Below are positions 6,831 to 15,169 of a DNA stretch of 21,402 nucleotides, in pieces. Below the pieces are notes generated by a model. The model was not told the origin of the DNA. It was given only the letters and a program-made list of their open reading frames with translations, and did no database searches. Source of the stretch: Eubacteriales bacterium (GTDB taxonomy: Bacteria; Bacillota_A; Clostridia; Christensenellales; Aristaeellaceae); NCBI GenBank assembly GCA_029974855.1, contig JARKQO010000224.1, positions 1 through 21,402 on the forward strand, written 5' to 3'. A program made the translations under genes and the position numbers. Within the stretch, counting starts at the first letter, position 1. The number at the start of each line of letters is the position of its first letter.

Positions 6831-9182
6831 ATGGAAGACCGTGCGCTTCGGGTGCTGGAGTTTGAGAAGATTCGGGAGCGGTTGGCAGGCCTGGCCGTGA
6901 CGGAGCTGGGCGCTGAAAAATGCCGCGCCTTGCGCCCCTATGAGGATTTTTCGGAGGTCCGCCGGGCTTTGGAGGAAACCGAGGAGGCCACGGTGATGCT
7001 GTCCTTTTTGGGTGGGCAGCCCTTGATCCCCTACGGAGACGTGCGGGAGCAGGTGACCTTGGCCCAAAAGGGAGCCTCTTTGGGACCCCGGGCCTTGCTG
7101 GACGTGGCGGGCTGCCTGCGGGCCGCCCGGGCGGCCCGCACCGCCTTGGTGAAGGACCGGGAGGACACGCCCATTCTCACGGGCCTGGCCAGCCGCCTCA
7201 CCTCCTTGCCCAGCCTGGAGCAGGAGATTTCCAACGCCATCCTCAGCGAAGAGGAGATTGCCGACCGGGCCTCGGCGGACCTCTACCAGCTCCGGCGGCA
7301 GATTCGCTCCGCCAACGAGCGGATGCGGGAGAAGCTCAGCGGCATGATCCGCAACGCCACCTTCTCCAAATACCTCCAGGACACCATCATCACCATGCGG
7401 GGGGACCGCTACTGCATCCCCGTGAAGCAGGAGTACCGCTCCAGCGTTCCGGGCCTGGTGCACGACCAAAGCTCCAGCGGAGCCACTCTGTTCATCGAGC
7501 CCATGGTGGTGGTGGAGATGGGCAACGACCTAAAGCAGCTTCGGGCCAAGGAGCAGCTGGAGATCGCCCGGATTTTGCAAGCCCTCTCCCAGCAGATCGC
7601 CCCCCACGGGGACGCGGTCCGCACCAACATCGACCTGCTGACCCAGCTGGATTTGGCCTTTGCCAAGGGGCTGCTGGCCCGGGAGATGTCCGCGGTGCTG
7701 CCCAAGCTGAACCAGCGGGGGTTTATCAAGATCGTCCGGGGCCGCCATCCCCTCATCGACCCCCAGAAGGTGGTGCCCAGCGATCTGTGGCTGGGGGACG
7801 CCTTCACCGCCCTCATCATCACTGGGCCCAATACCGGCGGCAAAACCGTGACGCTGAAAACCGTGGGGCTGTTCACCCTCATGGCCCAGGCCGGGCTTCA
7901 TGTGCCCGCCCAGCTGGGCACGGAGCTGGCGGTGTTCCACCGGGTTTTCGCGGACATTGGGGACGAGCAGTCCATCGAGCAGTCTTTGTCCACCTTCTCC
8001 TCCCATATGAAGAACATCGTGGAGATCATGACCCAGGTGACCCAGCGGGATTTGGTGCTCTTTGACGAGCTGGGGGCCGGCACGGACCCCACCGAGGGCG
8101 CGGCCTTGGCCCAGAGCATCCTCACCAGCCTGCTGAAGCGGAGCGTCCGCTCCATGGCCACCACCCACTACAGCGAGCTGAAAGCCTTTGCCCTCAGCAC
8201 CCCCGGCATTGAAAACGCCAGCGTGGAGTTTGACGTGCAATCCCTTCGGCCCACCTACCGATTGTCCATCGGCATCCCCGGCAAGAGCAACGCCTTTGAA
8301 ATCTCCCGGAAGCTGGGCCTGCCGGAGGAGCTCATCAACGACGCCCGGGCGCTGCTGTCCAAGGAGGACATCCGCTTTGAGGACGTGATCGCCAACGCGG
8401 AATACCACCGGCAGGTGGCGGAGCGGGAGCGGGCCCTGGCGGAGGAAACCCGGCAGGAAACCGTCCGTCTGCGGGACGAGGCCGAAAAGCTGCGCCGGGA
8501 GATGGAGCAGAACAGGCAAAAGCATATGCAAAAGGCCAAGGAGGAAGCCAAGCGGGTGCTGGAAAACGCCCGGCGGGAGGCGGAGGGCATCATCGGGGAT
8601 TTGAAGGCCCTGCGCAAGCAGGCCAATTCGCCGGTGGCCCAGGCCCAGGCCTTGCAAAAGCGCATGGAGCAGGGCATCGACGCCCTGTCCGAGGGCCTGG
8701 CCCAGCCCAATGAGTTCGCCTTCACCCCGCCCAAAACCGTGCGGATCGGGGAAACCGTGGAAGTGGTGCACCTGAAAACCAAGGGCACCGTGCTGTCCTT
8801 GCCAGACGGCAAGGGCGAGGTGCAGATTCAGGCGGGGATCATGAAGCTGAAGGCCCACCTCACCCAGCTGAAAATCGTGGAGCCGCCCAAGGAGAAGGCC
8901 TCCCGGGTGCTGTCCAGCACCGGCACCGCCGCCCGCACCGTGCCCATGGAGGTGGACGTGCGGGGCCTGGCCCTGGACGAGGCCTTGCCCGCCGTGGACA
9001 CCTACCTGGACGAGGCCACCTTGGCCGGGCTCCAGGAGGTAAGCATCATCCACGGCAAGGGCACGGGGGTGCTGCGCACGGGCATCCAGCGGCATCTGAT
9101 GAAGCACATGCACGTGAAAAGCTACCGGGACGGGATCTATGGCGAGGGGGAGCAGGGCGTCACCGTGGTGAAGCTGAAATAA
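6831..9182 (+). CDS. mutS2: MutS2 ATPase/Smr-domain protein
   Basis: MutS paralogue without the mismatch-recognition domains. In Bacillus it acts in ribosome-collision rescue, and in other bacteria in restraint of homologous recombination. The order seen is an N-terminal core and lever region beginning LRVLEFEKI, Walker A GPNTGGKT (about 332-339), Walker B FDELGAGTDP (D412, E413), a charged coiled coil (about 520-640), a KOW-like linker, and a C-terminal Smr domain (about 706-783) with VDVRG (708-712) and HGKGTG (741-746). The 783 aa length is typical. The ATG at 6831 follows AAAGGA at 6814-6819. In-frame codons upstream lie inside the U32 gene and lack this context. Confidence 0.96.
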   Translation: MEDRALRVLEFEKIRERLAGLAVTELGAEKCRALRPYEDFSEVRRALEETEEATVMLSFLGGQPLIPYGDVREQVTLAQKGASLGPRALLDVAGCLRAARAARTALVKDREDTPILTGLASRLTSLPSLEQEISNAILSEEEIADRASADLYQLRRQIRSANERMREKLSGMIRNATFSKYLQDTIITMRGDRYCIPVKQEYRSSVPGLVHDQSSSGATLFIEPMVVVEMGNDLKQLRAKEQLEIARILQALSQQIAPHGDAVRTNIDLLTQLDLAFAKGLLAREMSAVLPKLNQRGFIKIVRGRHPLIDPQKVVPSDLWLGDAFTALIITGPNTGGKTVTLKTVGLFTLMAQAGLHVPAQLGTELAVFHRVFADIGDEQSIEQSLSTFSSHMKNIVEIMTQVTQRDLVLFDELGAGTDPTEGAALAQSILTSLLKRSVRSMATTHYSELKAFALSTPGIENASVEFDVQSLRPTYRLSIGIPGKSNAFEISRKLGLPEELINDARALLSKEDIRFEDVIANAEYHRQVAERERALAEETRQETVRLRDEAEKLRREMEQNRQKHMQKAKEEAKRVLENARREAEGIIGDLKALRKQANSPVAQAQALQKRMEQGIDALSEGLAQPNEFAFTPPKTVRIGETVEVVHLKTKGTVLSLPDGKGEVQIQAGIMKLKAHLTQLKIVEPPKEKASRVLSSTGTAARTVPMEVDVRGLALDEALPAVDTYLDEATLAGLQEVSIIHGKGTGVLRTGIQRHLMKHMHVKSYRDGIYGEGEQGVTVVKLK

Positions 9183-9213
9183 GCCCCCATCCCATGGCCC
9201 AAGGAGGAAGCCA

Positions 9214-9915
9214 ATGAGCGATAAGCAGAGAATCTTGCTGGTGGACGACGATGGGAACATCAGCCACCTGGTGCGTCTGTACCTGGAAAAGGAAGGCTTT
9301 GAGGTGAGCGGGGCCGCCCGGGGGGACGAGGCCCTGGCCAGCTTCCGCAAAAGGCAGCCGGATCTGGTGCTGCTGGATGTGATGCTGCCCGGCATAGACG
9401 GCTTGCAGGTGCTCAAGGAGATCCGCAAGGCCGGCAAGGTCCCGGTGATCATGCTTACCGCCAAGGACGAAACCTTTGACAAGGTGCTGGGCCTGGAGCT
9501 GGGAGCGGACGACTACATCACCAAGCCCTTTGAAAACAAGGAACTGGTGGCCCGGGTGAAGGCGGTGCTGCGGCGTAGCGCCGGGGAGTGCGCCGTGGAA
9601 GGGACGGAGGACATCGTGTCCTTTCCCCAGCTGACGGTGAGCCTGGCCCGCTACGAGGTGACCTATGAGGGCCGGGGGGTGGAGATGCCCCCCAAGGAGC
9701 TGGAGGTGCTGTACTACCTGGCCTCCCACCCCAATATGGTATTCACCCGGGAGCAGCTGTTGGAGCGGGTATGGGGCTTTGATTTCTTCGGGGACAGCCG
9801 CACTGTGGACGTGCACATCAAGCGGCTGCGGGAGAAGCTGCCCGGCTGCGAGCGCTACGGCTGGGAAATCCATACCGTGTGGCGGGTAGGCTACAAATTC
9901 GAGTACAAGGCATAG
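9214..9915 (+). CDS. OmpR/PhoB-family response regulator
   Basis: DNA-binding half of a two-component system. The receiver domain has acidic residues D11-D13, phospho-acceptor D55 in LLDVMLPG, T82 and K104 in YITKPF, all expected positions. The C-terminal winged helix (about 130-232) contains the ELEVLYYLA helix, the TREQLLERVWG motif and a TVDVHIKRLREKL recognition helix. It starts seven bases after AAGGAGG. It lies 31 bases after mutS2 and 12 bases before its sensor kinase, so the pair is co-transcribed. The regulated genes cannot be named from the sequence. Confidence 0.95.
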   Translation: MSDKQRILLVDDDGNISHLVRLYLEKEGFEVSGAARGDEALASFRKRQPDLVLLDVMLPGIDGLQVLKEIRKAGKVPVIMLTAKDETFDKVLGLELGADDYITKPFENKELVARVKAVLRRSAGECAVEGTEDIVSFPQLTVSLARYEVTYEGRGVEMPPKELEVLYYLASHPNMVFTREQLLERVWGFDFFGDSRTVDVHIKRLREKLPGCERYGWEIHTVWRVGYKFEYKA

Positions 9916-9927
9916 CGGGGGGAGATT

Positions 9928-11400
9928 TTGTTACATAGCTTGTTTGGGCGGCTGCTGGCCCTGTTTCTGGCCATGATCGTGGCGGTGGTGTTCATCGGCG
10001 CGGCGTTTTCCATTGTGGCCATCCGGAGCAATATGACCGCCTCCCGGATGGAAAGCCTGCTGGTGCAGGCCCGGGAAATCGCCTTTCTGGCCAGCCGCAT
10101 GGGAGATTCCACCCTCAGCCAGTACCTGAACCTGGACACCCCCACCAGCGCTTACCTCCAGTGGAAGGCCCAGGCAGTGTTTCAGGACTATGGGGCCTAC
10201 ATTTTGATCGTGGACCGGAACGGCCGGGTGATGGACAACATGATGAGCGCCATGAAAAGCAACCCGGATACGGTGCAAAGCCTGGCCGCTTCCGACGTGA
10301 CGGAGGTTCTGCGGGATGTGCTGACAGGCAAGGAGATTCAGACCCGGATCGTCAACGCCCAGCGGGGGCTCATCTTCACGGTGGCGGTGCCCTGGGTCCA
10401 GCAGGACAGGGTGCTGGGGGCGGTGTTCATCCATACCAGCGCCCAGCTCATTGAAGCGGAATACCGGGGCATTCTGATCCAGGTGATGTTTGGCTTCGCC
10501 TTGGCCTCGCTGTTGGCCCTGGTGAGCGCGGCGTTCTACACCCGGGCCATCGTGAGGCCCCTCACCGTCATCACCCGGGCGGCGGAGGCCATGAGCCAGG
10601 GCCAGTTCAGCCAGCGGGCCCAGGTGACGGGGGTGGACGAGGTGCGCCAGCTGGCGGGGGCTTTCAACGTGATGTCCGAAAAGCTCCAGCAGGTGGAGGA
10701 GAACCGCCGGGAGTTTGTGGCCAACGTGAGCCATGAGCTGCGCTCTCCGGTCACCAGCATCCACGGCTTTGCGGAGGGCATGCTGGACGGTACCATTCCC
10801 CAGGAGGAACACCCCAGGTACCTGGCCATCGTCAACGATGAGGCCCTGCGCTTAAAAAGCCTGATCCAGGACCTTCTCCAGCTCAGCCGCATGGACAAGG
10901 GCGCGGAGGCTCTGAACCTGACGGTGTACGACATCAACGAGTCCATCCGGCGGGTGCTCATCGGCCGCATGGCGGACATGGAGGCCAAGAAGCTGAACGT
11001 CCACCTGGAGTTTGAGCGGGAACCCTGCCTGGTGAAGGCGGACCAGGACCGGATCGTCCAGGTGCTCCACAACCTGGTGGACAATGCGCTGAAGTTTGTG
11101 AATGAACGGGGGAACTTGACAATTCATACTGTTTTGGTGCATGATAGGGTATCAGTGTCCATCCATAATGACGGCGCCCCGATTCTGGAGGTGGATCGAC
11201 CGCACATCTTTGAGCGGTTTTATAAGGCTGACAAGGCACATACGTCCGGGAAGGGAACCGGCCTTGGACTGAGCATCTGCAAGCAGATTATGGAGATGCA
11301 TGGGCAAACCATCCGTTTGCTTCCCGGCGGGGAAGGGGTTACATTCCAATTCAATTTACAGTCCGGGGAGCCGGCCTCCCACTGGGAGAGCGCCCAATAA
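9928..11400 (+). CDS. HAMP-domain sensor histidine kinase
   Basis: Membrane partner of the preceding response regulator. TM1 (about 9-32), an extracytoplasmic sensor region of about 145 residues, TM2 (about 182-207), a HAMP linker, and a DHp helix with the phospho-acceptor H269 in NVSHELRSP. The ATPase domain has an N box DNALKF (385-390), PHIFERFYKAD, and GTGLGLS (443-449). The G1 box reads NDGAPI, lacking the second glycine of DxGxG, as in some clostridial kinases. The start is TTG at 9928, five bases after a GGGGGG purine run at 9917-9922. No ATG or GTG is available nearby. The last 300 bases are visibly richer in A and T than the rest of the gene. Confidence 0.93.
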   Translation: MLHSLFGRLLALFLAMIVAVVFIGAAFSIVAIRSNMTASRMESLLVQAREIAFLASRMGDSTLSQYLNLDTPTSAYLQWKAQAVFQDYGAYILIVDRNGRVMDNMMSAMKSNPDTVQSLAASDVTEVLRDVLTGKEIQTRIVNAQRGLIFTVAVPWVQQDRVLGAVFIHTSAQLIEAEYRGILIQVMFGFALASLLALVSAAFYTRAIVRPLTVITRAAEAMSQGQFSQRAQVTGVDEVRQLAGAFNVMSEKLQQVEENRREFVANVSHELRSPVTSIHGFAEGMLDGTIPQEEHPRYLAIVNDEALRLKSLIQDLLQLSRMDKGAEALNLTVYDINESIRRVLIGRMADMEAKKLNVHLEFEREPCLVKADQDRIVQVLHNLVDNALKFVNERGNLTIHTVLVHDRVSVSIHNDGAPILEVDRPHIFERFYKADKAHTSGKGTGLGLSICKQIMEMHGQTIRLLPGGEGVTFQFNLQSGEPASHWESAQ

Positions 11401-11412
11401 TTGTTGGAGATC

Positions 11413-11427
11413 CACGGGGAACCCGTG
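11413..11427 (+). other. Short perfect hairpin in the leader of aroK
   Basis: CACGGG and CCCGTG form a six-bp stem around a GAA loop, between the kinase stop and the aroK ribosome site. It has no T tract, so it is not a terminator. It may only stabilise or process the mRNA. Confidence 0.35.
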
Positions 11428-11448
11428 AGCACTAAGGAGGAAGCCAGC

Positions 11449-11958
11449 ATGGACCGTCACATCTTTTTGGTGGGGATGCCCGGCAGCGGGAAAAGCGCGC
11501 TGGGCCGAAGGGTCGCGCTGAAATTGCAGATGCCATATCTGGACACGGACGCTTATTTGACCGAGCGGACCGGCATGAATACGGCCCAGATCTACGAAAT
11601 CTATGGAGAAAAGGCCTTTCGGGACGGAGAAACCCGGCTTTTGCAACAGCTGATCAACGCCACCCCGGGGATGATCTCCACCGGCGGCGGCGTGGCCCTG
11701 CGGGAGGAAAACCGGCGCATCATGAAGGATCATGGGTACATCGTGCTGATCGACCGCCCCATCGACGACATCATGATGGACATCCGGGCGGAGAAGCGCC
11801 CGCTGCTGGCCCAGAAGGGCCGGGAGGAGATTGAACGCATCTATGGGGAGCGCATGCCCATTTACCGCAGCATCGCGGACATGGCGCTGGATAATGGCAG
11901 CGGCTTTCACAACGGGCTTCGGGGCCTGGAGGAGCTGGTGCTGAGGCTGTCCAGGTAG
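11449..11958 (+). CDS. aroK: Shikimate kinase
   Basis: Phosphorylates shikimate at O3 with ATP, a step of the chorismate pathway. The P-loop is GMPGSGKS (9-16). Substrate residues fall at their classical numbers: D34 in DTD, R58, GGG at 79-81, and R117 in the lid motif RPLL, with a late Arg-Met-Pro-x-Tyr motif near 135. At 169 aa it is a normal, single-domain enzyme. The ATG at 11449 lies after AAGGAGG at 11434-11440. The site and following bases (AAGGAGGAAGCCA) are the same as those before the response regulator gene. The gene stands apart from other aro genes, next to a two-component system and an XRE regulator. Confidence 0.94.
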   Translation: MDRHIFLVGMPGSGKSALGRRVALKLQMPYLDTDAYLTERTGMNTAQIYEIYGEKAFRDGETRLLQQLINATPGMISTGGGVALREENRRIMKDHGYIVLIDRPIDDIMMDIRAEKRPLLAQKGREEIERIYGERMPIYRSIADMALDNGSGFHNGLRGLEELVLRLSR

Positions 11959-11970
11959 GGGACGGCGCTT

Positions 11971-12222
11971 ATGACATATTCTGAAATCCTGATTTTGCGA
12001 ATTTCCACGCTATGCAAACAGCGGGGCATCGCCTACAATAAGCTGGCGGCAATGTGTGGACTGAACCAGTCCACCATTGACAACATCGTGCGGGGTATCA
12101 GCACGGATCCCCGCATTCAAACGCTTCATCATATCGCCCTTGGCCTGAACATGACCCTGGCGGAATTTTTGGATTATCCCGAGTTGAACGATTACTCCTT
12201 TGAGGAGGAAGACTCTGAATAA
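11971..12222 (+). CDS. Small XRE/Cro-CI-type DNA-binding protein, 83 aa
   Basis: Single helix-turn-helix protein. Residues about 9-66 form the five-helix XRE fold, with NKLAAMCGLNQSTIDNIVRG as the recognition unit and a TLHHIALGLNMTLAEFLDYP end that is typical of chromosomal clostridial XRE proteins. The C-terminus is short and acidic. No ligand or protease domain is present. AGGGGA at 11957-11962 lies eight bases before the ATG and overlaps the aroK stop, so it is probably translated from the aroK message. Its target is unknown. A terminator follows at 12336-12368. Confidence 0.88.
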   Translation: MTYSEILILRISTLCKQRGIAYNKLAAMCGLNQSTIDNIVRGISTDPRIQTLHHIALGLNMTLAEFLDYPELNDYSFEEEDSE

Positions 12223-12281
12223 GGGAAAAAGGATGCACGATCCGGCAATGGTGCAAACTGGTCAAGGAGTTGTCGGGACGC

Positions 12282-12317
12282 AAAAAGGCGCGCATGCTCC
12301 CAAAGCAACAGCGCGCC
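12282..12317 (-). terminator. Terminator for the minus-strand secreted-protein gene
   Basis: Stem GGCGCGC / GCGCGCC (12287-12293 with 12311-12317) and an inner TGCT/AGCA stem. On the minus strand the hairpin is followed by five T (12286-12282). On the plus strand it is followed by TAAAA, so it works only for minus-strand transcripts arriving from the gene that ends at 12424. Confidence 0.7.
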
Positions 12318-12335
12318 TAAAAGGGTTCAAAGGGG

Positions 12336-12368
12336 AGACGTGCTCAAGAGGAGGGGCCCGTCTTTTTT
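12336..12368 (+). terminator. Terminator after the XRE gene
   Basis: AGACG (12336-12340) pairs with CGTCT (12359-12363). Past a single mismatch, GCTC pairs with GGGC using one wobble pair. The right arm runs into five further T. It gives a plus-strand stop between the XRE gene and the convergent gene. Confidence 0.55.
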
Positions 12369-12423
12369 GGTTTTACTTTGTTTTTTTCCATCTCTTGGCC
12401 CTATTTTCCCGCCCGGCTCGGGC

Positions 12424-13653
12424 TCAGCGTCCGTTTTCCTGGAGCGGGTACTGGCTGCTTGTCAGGGGCTCCCCGGTGGCCGCGTCAAAGCGCACCTCAT
12501 AGCAAACCGACATCTCCCGCATGATGGTTTGCTCATCCGGCCCGAAGCCGTTCTGAAAAAGGCGCCCGGCCCCGTCCTTTAAGTCATAGCCGCGGACCTG
12601 CCATACGGGCAGCAGCACATACCGGGCGTCCATGTTGGGCCTGCCGTTTTCGCCATACTCTCTGTCCCCCTTCACCAAAGCCACGGAATAGCCCAGGGAA
12701 AGCCCGTACACGCTTTTAAGCTGTCCGCTTTCGATGCGCTGCGCGATCACCCGTTCCATTTCGGGGAAGGGCAGCAGGGCGGCGTCGGCGTCCAGTGCCT
12801 GCTCCTCCCGCAAAAAACCCAGGTTCAGATTCATCAGGCTCTCGTCCACGATGTTCATATTGCCCCAGACGGGCATGGGCCAGGGGTCGAAGCCCTCGGA
12901 GGATTTCCCCTCCGGGCGATAGCTGCCGGAGAAGACGGGTACGCCGTGGAAATACTGGGTGAGGGTAAGGCTCCAGGCGCCTTTGCCGGCGTTTTTCACG
13001 GGCCGGTCCGGGTCTGCCACAGGCATTTTGTAGCTGACGCCCGAGCCGGGGTCGGTGACCTTCGCCATTTTCATATGGTGCAGCCCGCCCCGGGCGGCGA
13101 TGTGGTAGATACGGATATCGGCGGAGATGTCGCCCCTGAACTCCGCCATACGGGCATGGACAAGCGCAAGGATGCCCTCCGGAGTCAACTCGTTTTCGGG
13201 AGGGACCTGGCCCGTGGGAAGCCAGGGGCGGGCGCTGACATCCGTTTTGCCATACAGCCGGTCGCTTTTGCCCACGTAATAGCTGATCAGGGGAGAGCCC
13301 TCGTAATTCCAGAACGCGTCGGCCTCCCGGAGAATACGGGGCGCGCCTTTTTCCAAGGGATAGCGTTTGCGCAGGTCCGTGGTGTCAAAAGGGGCGCGTT
13401 TGCACATCAGGAGGGGAAGGGCGTCGCCCTCCGGCAGCGTGATGGGCGCGTCCACAACGACCACGTTCCCCTCAGGGTCCGTGACCTCCATCCGGAGCCG
13501 TTCAGGGATTTGCCCTTTTAACTCTTTCAGGGAGATCAGTTCGCTGCCCGCAGCCAAGCTTTCCCCCTCCGCCGCCCGGATGGGTCCTGGGGGCAGCGCG
13601 ATGACCAGCAAAATCGCCAGCAGTTGGATCCCATATTGCCATTTTCTCCTCAT
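12424..13653 (-). CDS. Secreted protein of unknown function (DUF6034-like), 409 aa
   Basis: No function can be assigned. The N-terminus has a classical signal peptide: MRRKWQ, a hydrophobic core LLAILLVIALP, and a likely signal peptidase I site after PIRA. There is no lipobox Cys, so it is probably released or wall-associated. The mature part is a mixed alpha/beta protein with segments such as ISYYVGKSDRLYG and an MPVWGNMNIVDESL stretch. It resembles secreted clostridial DUF6034-type proteins, but this is a weak impression. The ATG at 13653 was chosen because AAGGAGGG lies seven bases before it and because it begins the signal peptide. The 51 codons upstream lack signal-peptide character. A TATAAA -10-like element is at 13676-13681 with no good -35. 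It is divergent from the ZorA-like gene. Confidence 0.75.
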   Translation of the reverse strand: MRRKWQYGIQLLAILLVIALPPGPIRAAEGESLAAGSELISLKELKGQIPERLRMEVTDPEGNVVVVDAPITLPEGDALPLLMCKRAPFDTTDLRKRYPLEKGAPRILREADAFWNYEGSPLISYYVGKSDRLYGKTDVSARPWLPTGQVPPENELTPEGILALVHARMAEFRGDISADIRIYHIAARGGLHHMKMAKVTDPGSGVSYKMPVADPDRPVKNAGKGAWSLTLTQYFHGVPVFSGSYRPEGKSSEGFDPWPMPVWGNMNIVDESLMNLNLGFLREEQALDADAALLPFPEMERVIAQRIESGQLKSVYGLSLGYSVALVKGDREYGENGRPNMDARYVLLPVWQVRGYDLKDGAGRLFQNGFGPDEQTIMREMSVCYEVRFDAATGEPLTSSQYPLQENGR

Positions 13654-13813
13654 ATTCGTGCCCTCCTTGACGCTTTTTATAGAGAAAGATGTTGCGGCAG
13701 ACGGATTTGGTTCACTTCCACGCAATCTTTTTTCATCCTCTCTGTGTTCGCCGCGTATCCTTGGGCCGGGGGCGCACTCCTTCCCTTTTTTTGTTTCCCC
13801 CATCATCTGGTGA

Positions 13814-13842
13814 TTTACAAAGTATGAAAAAAGTGTTAAGAT
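13814..13842 (+). promoter_or_regulatory. Promoter of the ZorAB-like cassette
   Basis: TTTACA (5/6) at 13814-13819 and TAAGAT (4/6) at 13837-13842 are separated by 17 bases in an AT-rich stretch. The expected start is near 13849, giving a leader of about 30 bases that carries AAAAGGAGGG. Confidence 0.7.
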
Positions 13843-13877
13843 TTTAGGAGAAGTTTGCCGAAAAGGAGGGTGTGCCT

Positions 13878-15167
13878 ATGTCGGTGGAATTGCTGCAGCG
13901 CCTTGGCGTATTTTTGCGGGACGCGTCCGTTTATATCGCCATCGGCCTGGTAACCTGGGTGGGCCTGGTGAAGTGCATCTATCCGGTGCTGCGCAATGCC
14001 GCGCTGCTGAACCGGGCCGTGGTGCAGCTGGAAAAAAGCAGCGCCAAGGGAAAGCCGGGCATTTGGAAGGACGCCCACTTTTTGGGCCGTTCCCTCCGGG
14101 AGGACTGGCAGCGCTTTCTGATCAACGCCGGGCAGATGGACCTGCGGGGGATGCCCTATGACACCCAGGAGTACATCAACGAGGATTCCGTGATCTACAA
14201 GCCCGGCCATGCCCAGCTGGCGGAGCTGATCCCCAGCCTTCTCACCTCTTTGGGCATTTTGGGCACCTTCATGGGCCTGATGCAAGGCCTCACGGACCTG
14301 GATTTTTCCAATGCCGAGGGGACCATCCACAGCATCCCCAACCTGCTGCAGGGGATGCGCTTTGCCTTTGCCACCTCCGTGGCGGGCATCGCCTGCTCGC
14401 TCAGCTTCAACATGCTCAACCGGGTGGCCGTGGGCCGGGCCTTCAAGGCCATCGACAACCTGGACGAGGCCTTTTACGACCTGGCCATGCCCCGCCCCCT
14501 GGCCCCGGAGGTGCAGCTGGTGTGCCAGCAGCAGCGGGAGGAGGTCTCCTTCAAGCGGGCCGCGGAGGCGGTGGGCAACCAGGTGGCGGGCACGCTGGAG
14601 CTGGCCATCAGCCGGGCCATGCATCCCCTGACCCTGTCCATGGACCAGTTCATCAAGGGCGCCACCCAGGAGCAGGTAGCCGGCATCAAGGCGGTGGCAG
14701 GGCAATTTGTGGAGCAGATGAACGCCTCTTTGGACGGGCAGCTGACCGCCTTGGGGGATGCCATGCGCCTGGTGAACCAGGGTCAGGTACAGGCGCAGCA
14801 AAGCCTCCAGCGGACCTTGCAAACCGCCGAGATGCTCAACCAGGACGCCCGGCGCATTCAGGAGGCCTGCGGGGAGATCGCCCGGCAGATGAGCGCCCTG
14901 AGCGGGGAGATGGAGCGGGAGGCCCGGCTGCGTGACCACAGGGCCCTGGAGGCCCAGGGGCTGGAGGCCAGGCAAAGCGCTTTGGGGGAACAGCTGGAAG
15001 CCCTCACCCTTTCTTTGGGTCGCATGAACGCTGCGGTCCAGGCCCAGTCCCGGCGGATGGAGGAACAGGAGGCTCCCCCAAAGCCTGCCGTCCTGGCGTC
15101 TTTGGGGCATAAAGGCCGCAGGCCCAAAGCCGCGAAAGCGGACCGGGCCACGGGGCTGGAGGGGTGA
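13878..15167 (+). CDS. MotA/TolQ/ExbB-type proton-channel protein with long helical tail (ZorA-like)
   Basis: Likely stator subunit of an ion-driven motor. Three membrane helices are visible: about residues 16-38, 117-138 (IPSLLTSLGILGTFMGL, the hallmark of this superfamily) and 160-180 (FAFATSVAGIACSL). A cytoplasmic segment of about 75 residues lies between the first two. The last 240 residues are almost wholly helical, Gln/Glu/Ala-rich and free of membrane segments, ending in a basic tail. A long cytoplasmic tail is a feature of ZorA rather than of ExbB or TolQ. At 429 aa it is shorter than the well-studied enteric ZorA (about 700 aa, from memory). The ATG at 13878 lies seven bases after GGAGGG. 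The alternative GTG at 13872 is too close. Its stop lies just before the partner gene. A flagellar MotA is unlikely, as no flagellar gene is seen. Confidence 0.85.
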   Translation: MSVELLQRLGVFLRDASVYIAIGLVTWVGLVKCIYPVLRNAALLNRAVVQLEKSSAKGKPGIWKDAHFLGRSLREDWQRFLINAGQMDLRGMPYDTQEYINEDSVIYKPGHAQLAELIPSLLTSLGILGTFMGLMQGLTDLDFSNAEGTIHSIPNLLQGMRFAFATSVAGIACSLSFNMLNRVAVGRAFKAIDNLDEAFYDLAMPRPLAPEVQLVCQQQREEVSFKRAAEAVGNQVAGTLELAISRAMHPLTLSMDQFIKGATQEQVAGIKAVAGQFVEQMNASLDGQLTALGDAMRLVNQGQVQAQQSLQRTLQTAEMLNQDARRIQEACGEIARQMSALSGEMEREARLRDHRALEAQGLEARQSALGEQLEALTLSLGRMNAAVQAQSRRMEEQEAPPKPAVLASLGHKGRRPKAAKADRATGLEG

Positions 15168-15169
15168 GT

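Noticed and set aside
7530..9482. 650-codon open frame on the minus strand opposite mutS2
   Set aside because: It is the antisense shadow of a clear MutS2 gene in GC-rich DNA, with low-complexity His/Gly/Leu-rich translation and no ribosome site.
12410..12422. GCCCG-GCT-CGGGC hairpin just after the secreted-protein stop
   Set aside because: No T tract follows on the minus strand; the hairpin at 12287-12317 with five T is the better terminator.
13654..13806. 51 extra codons upstream of the secreted protein
   Set aside because: The ATG at 13653 starts a clear signal peptide and has a strong ribosome site; the extension would bury that signal.
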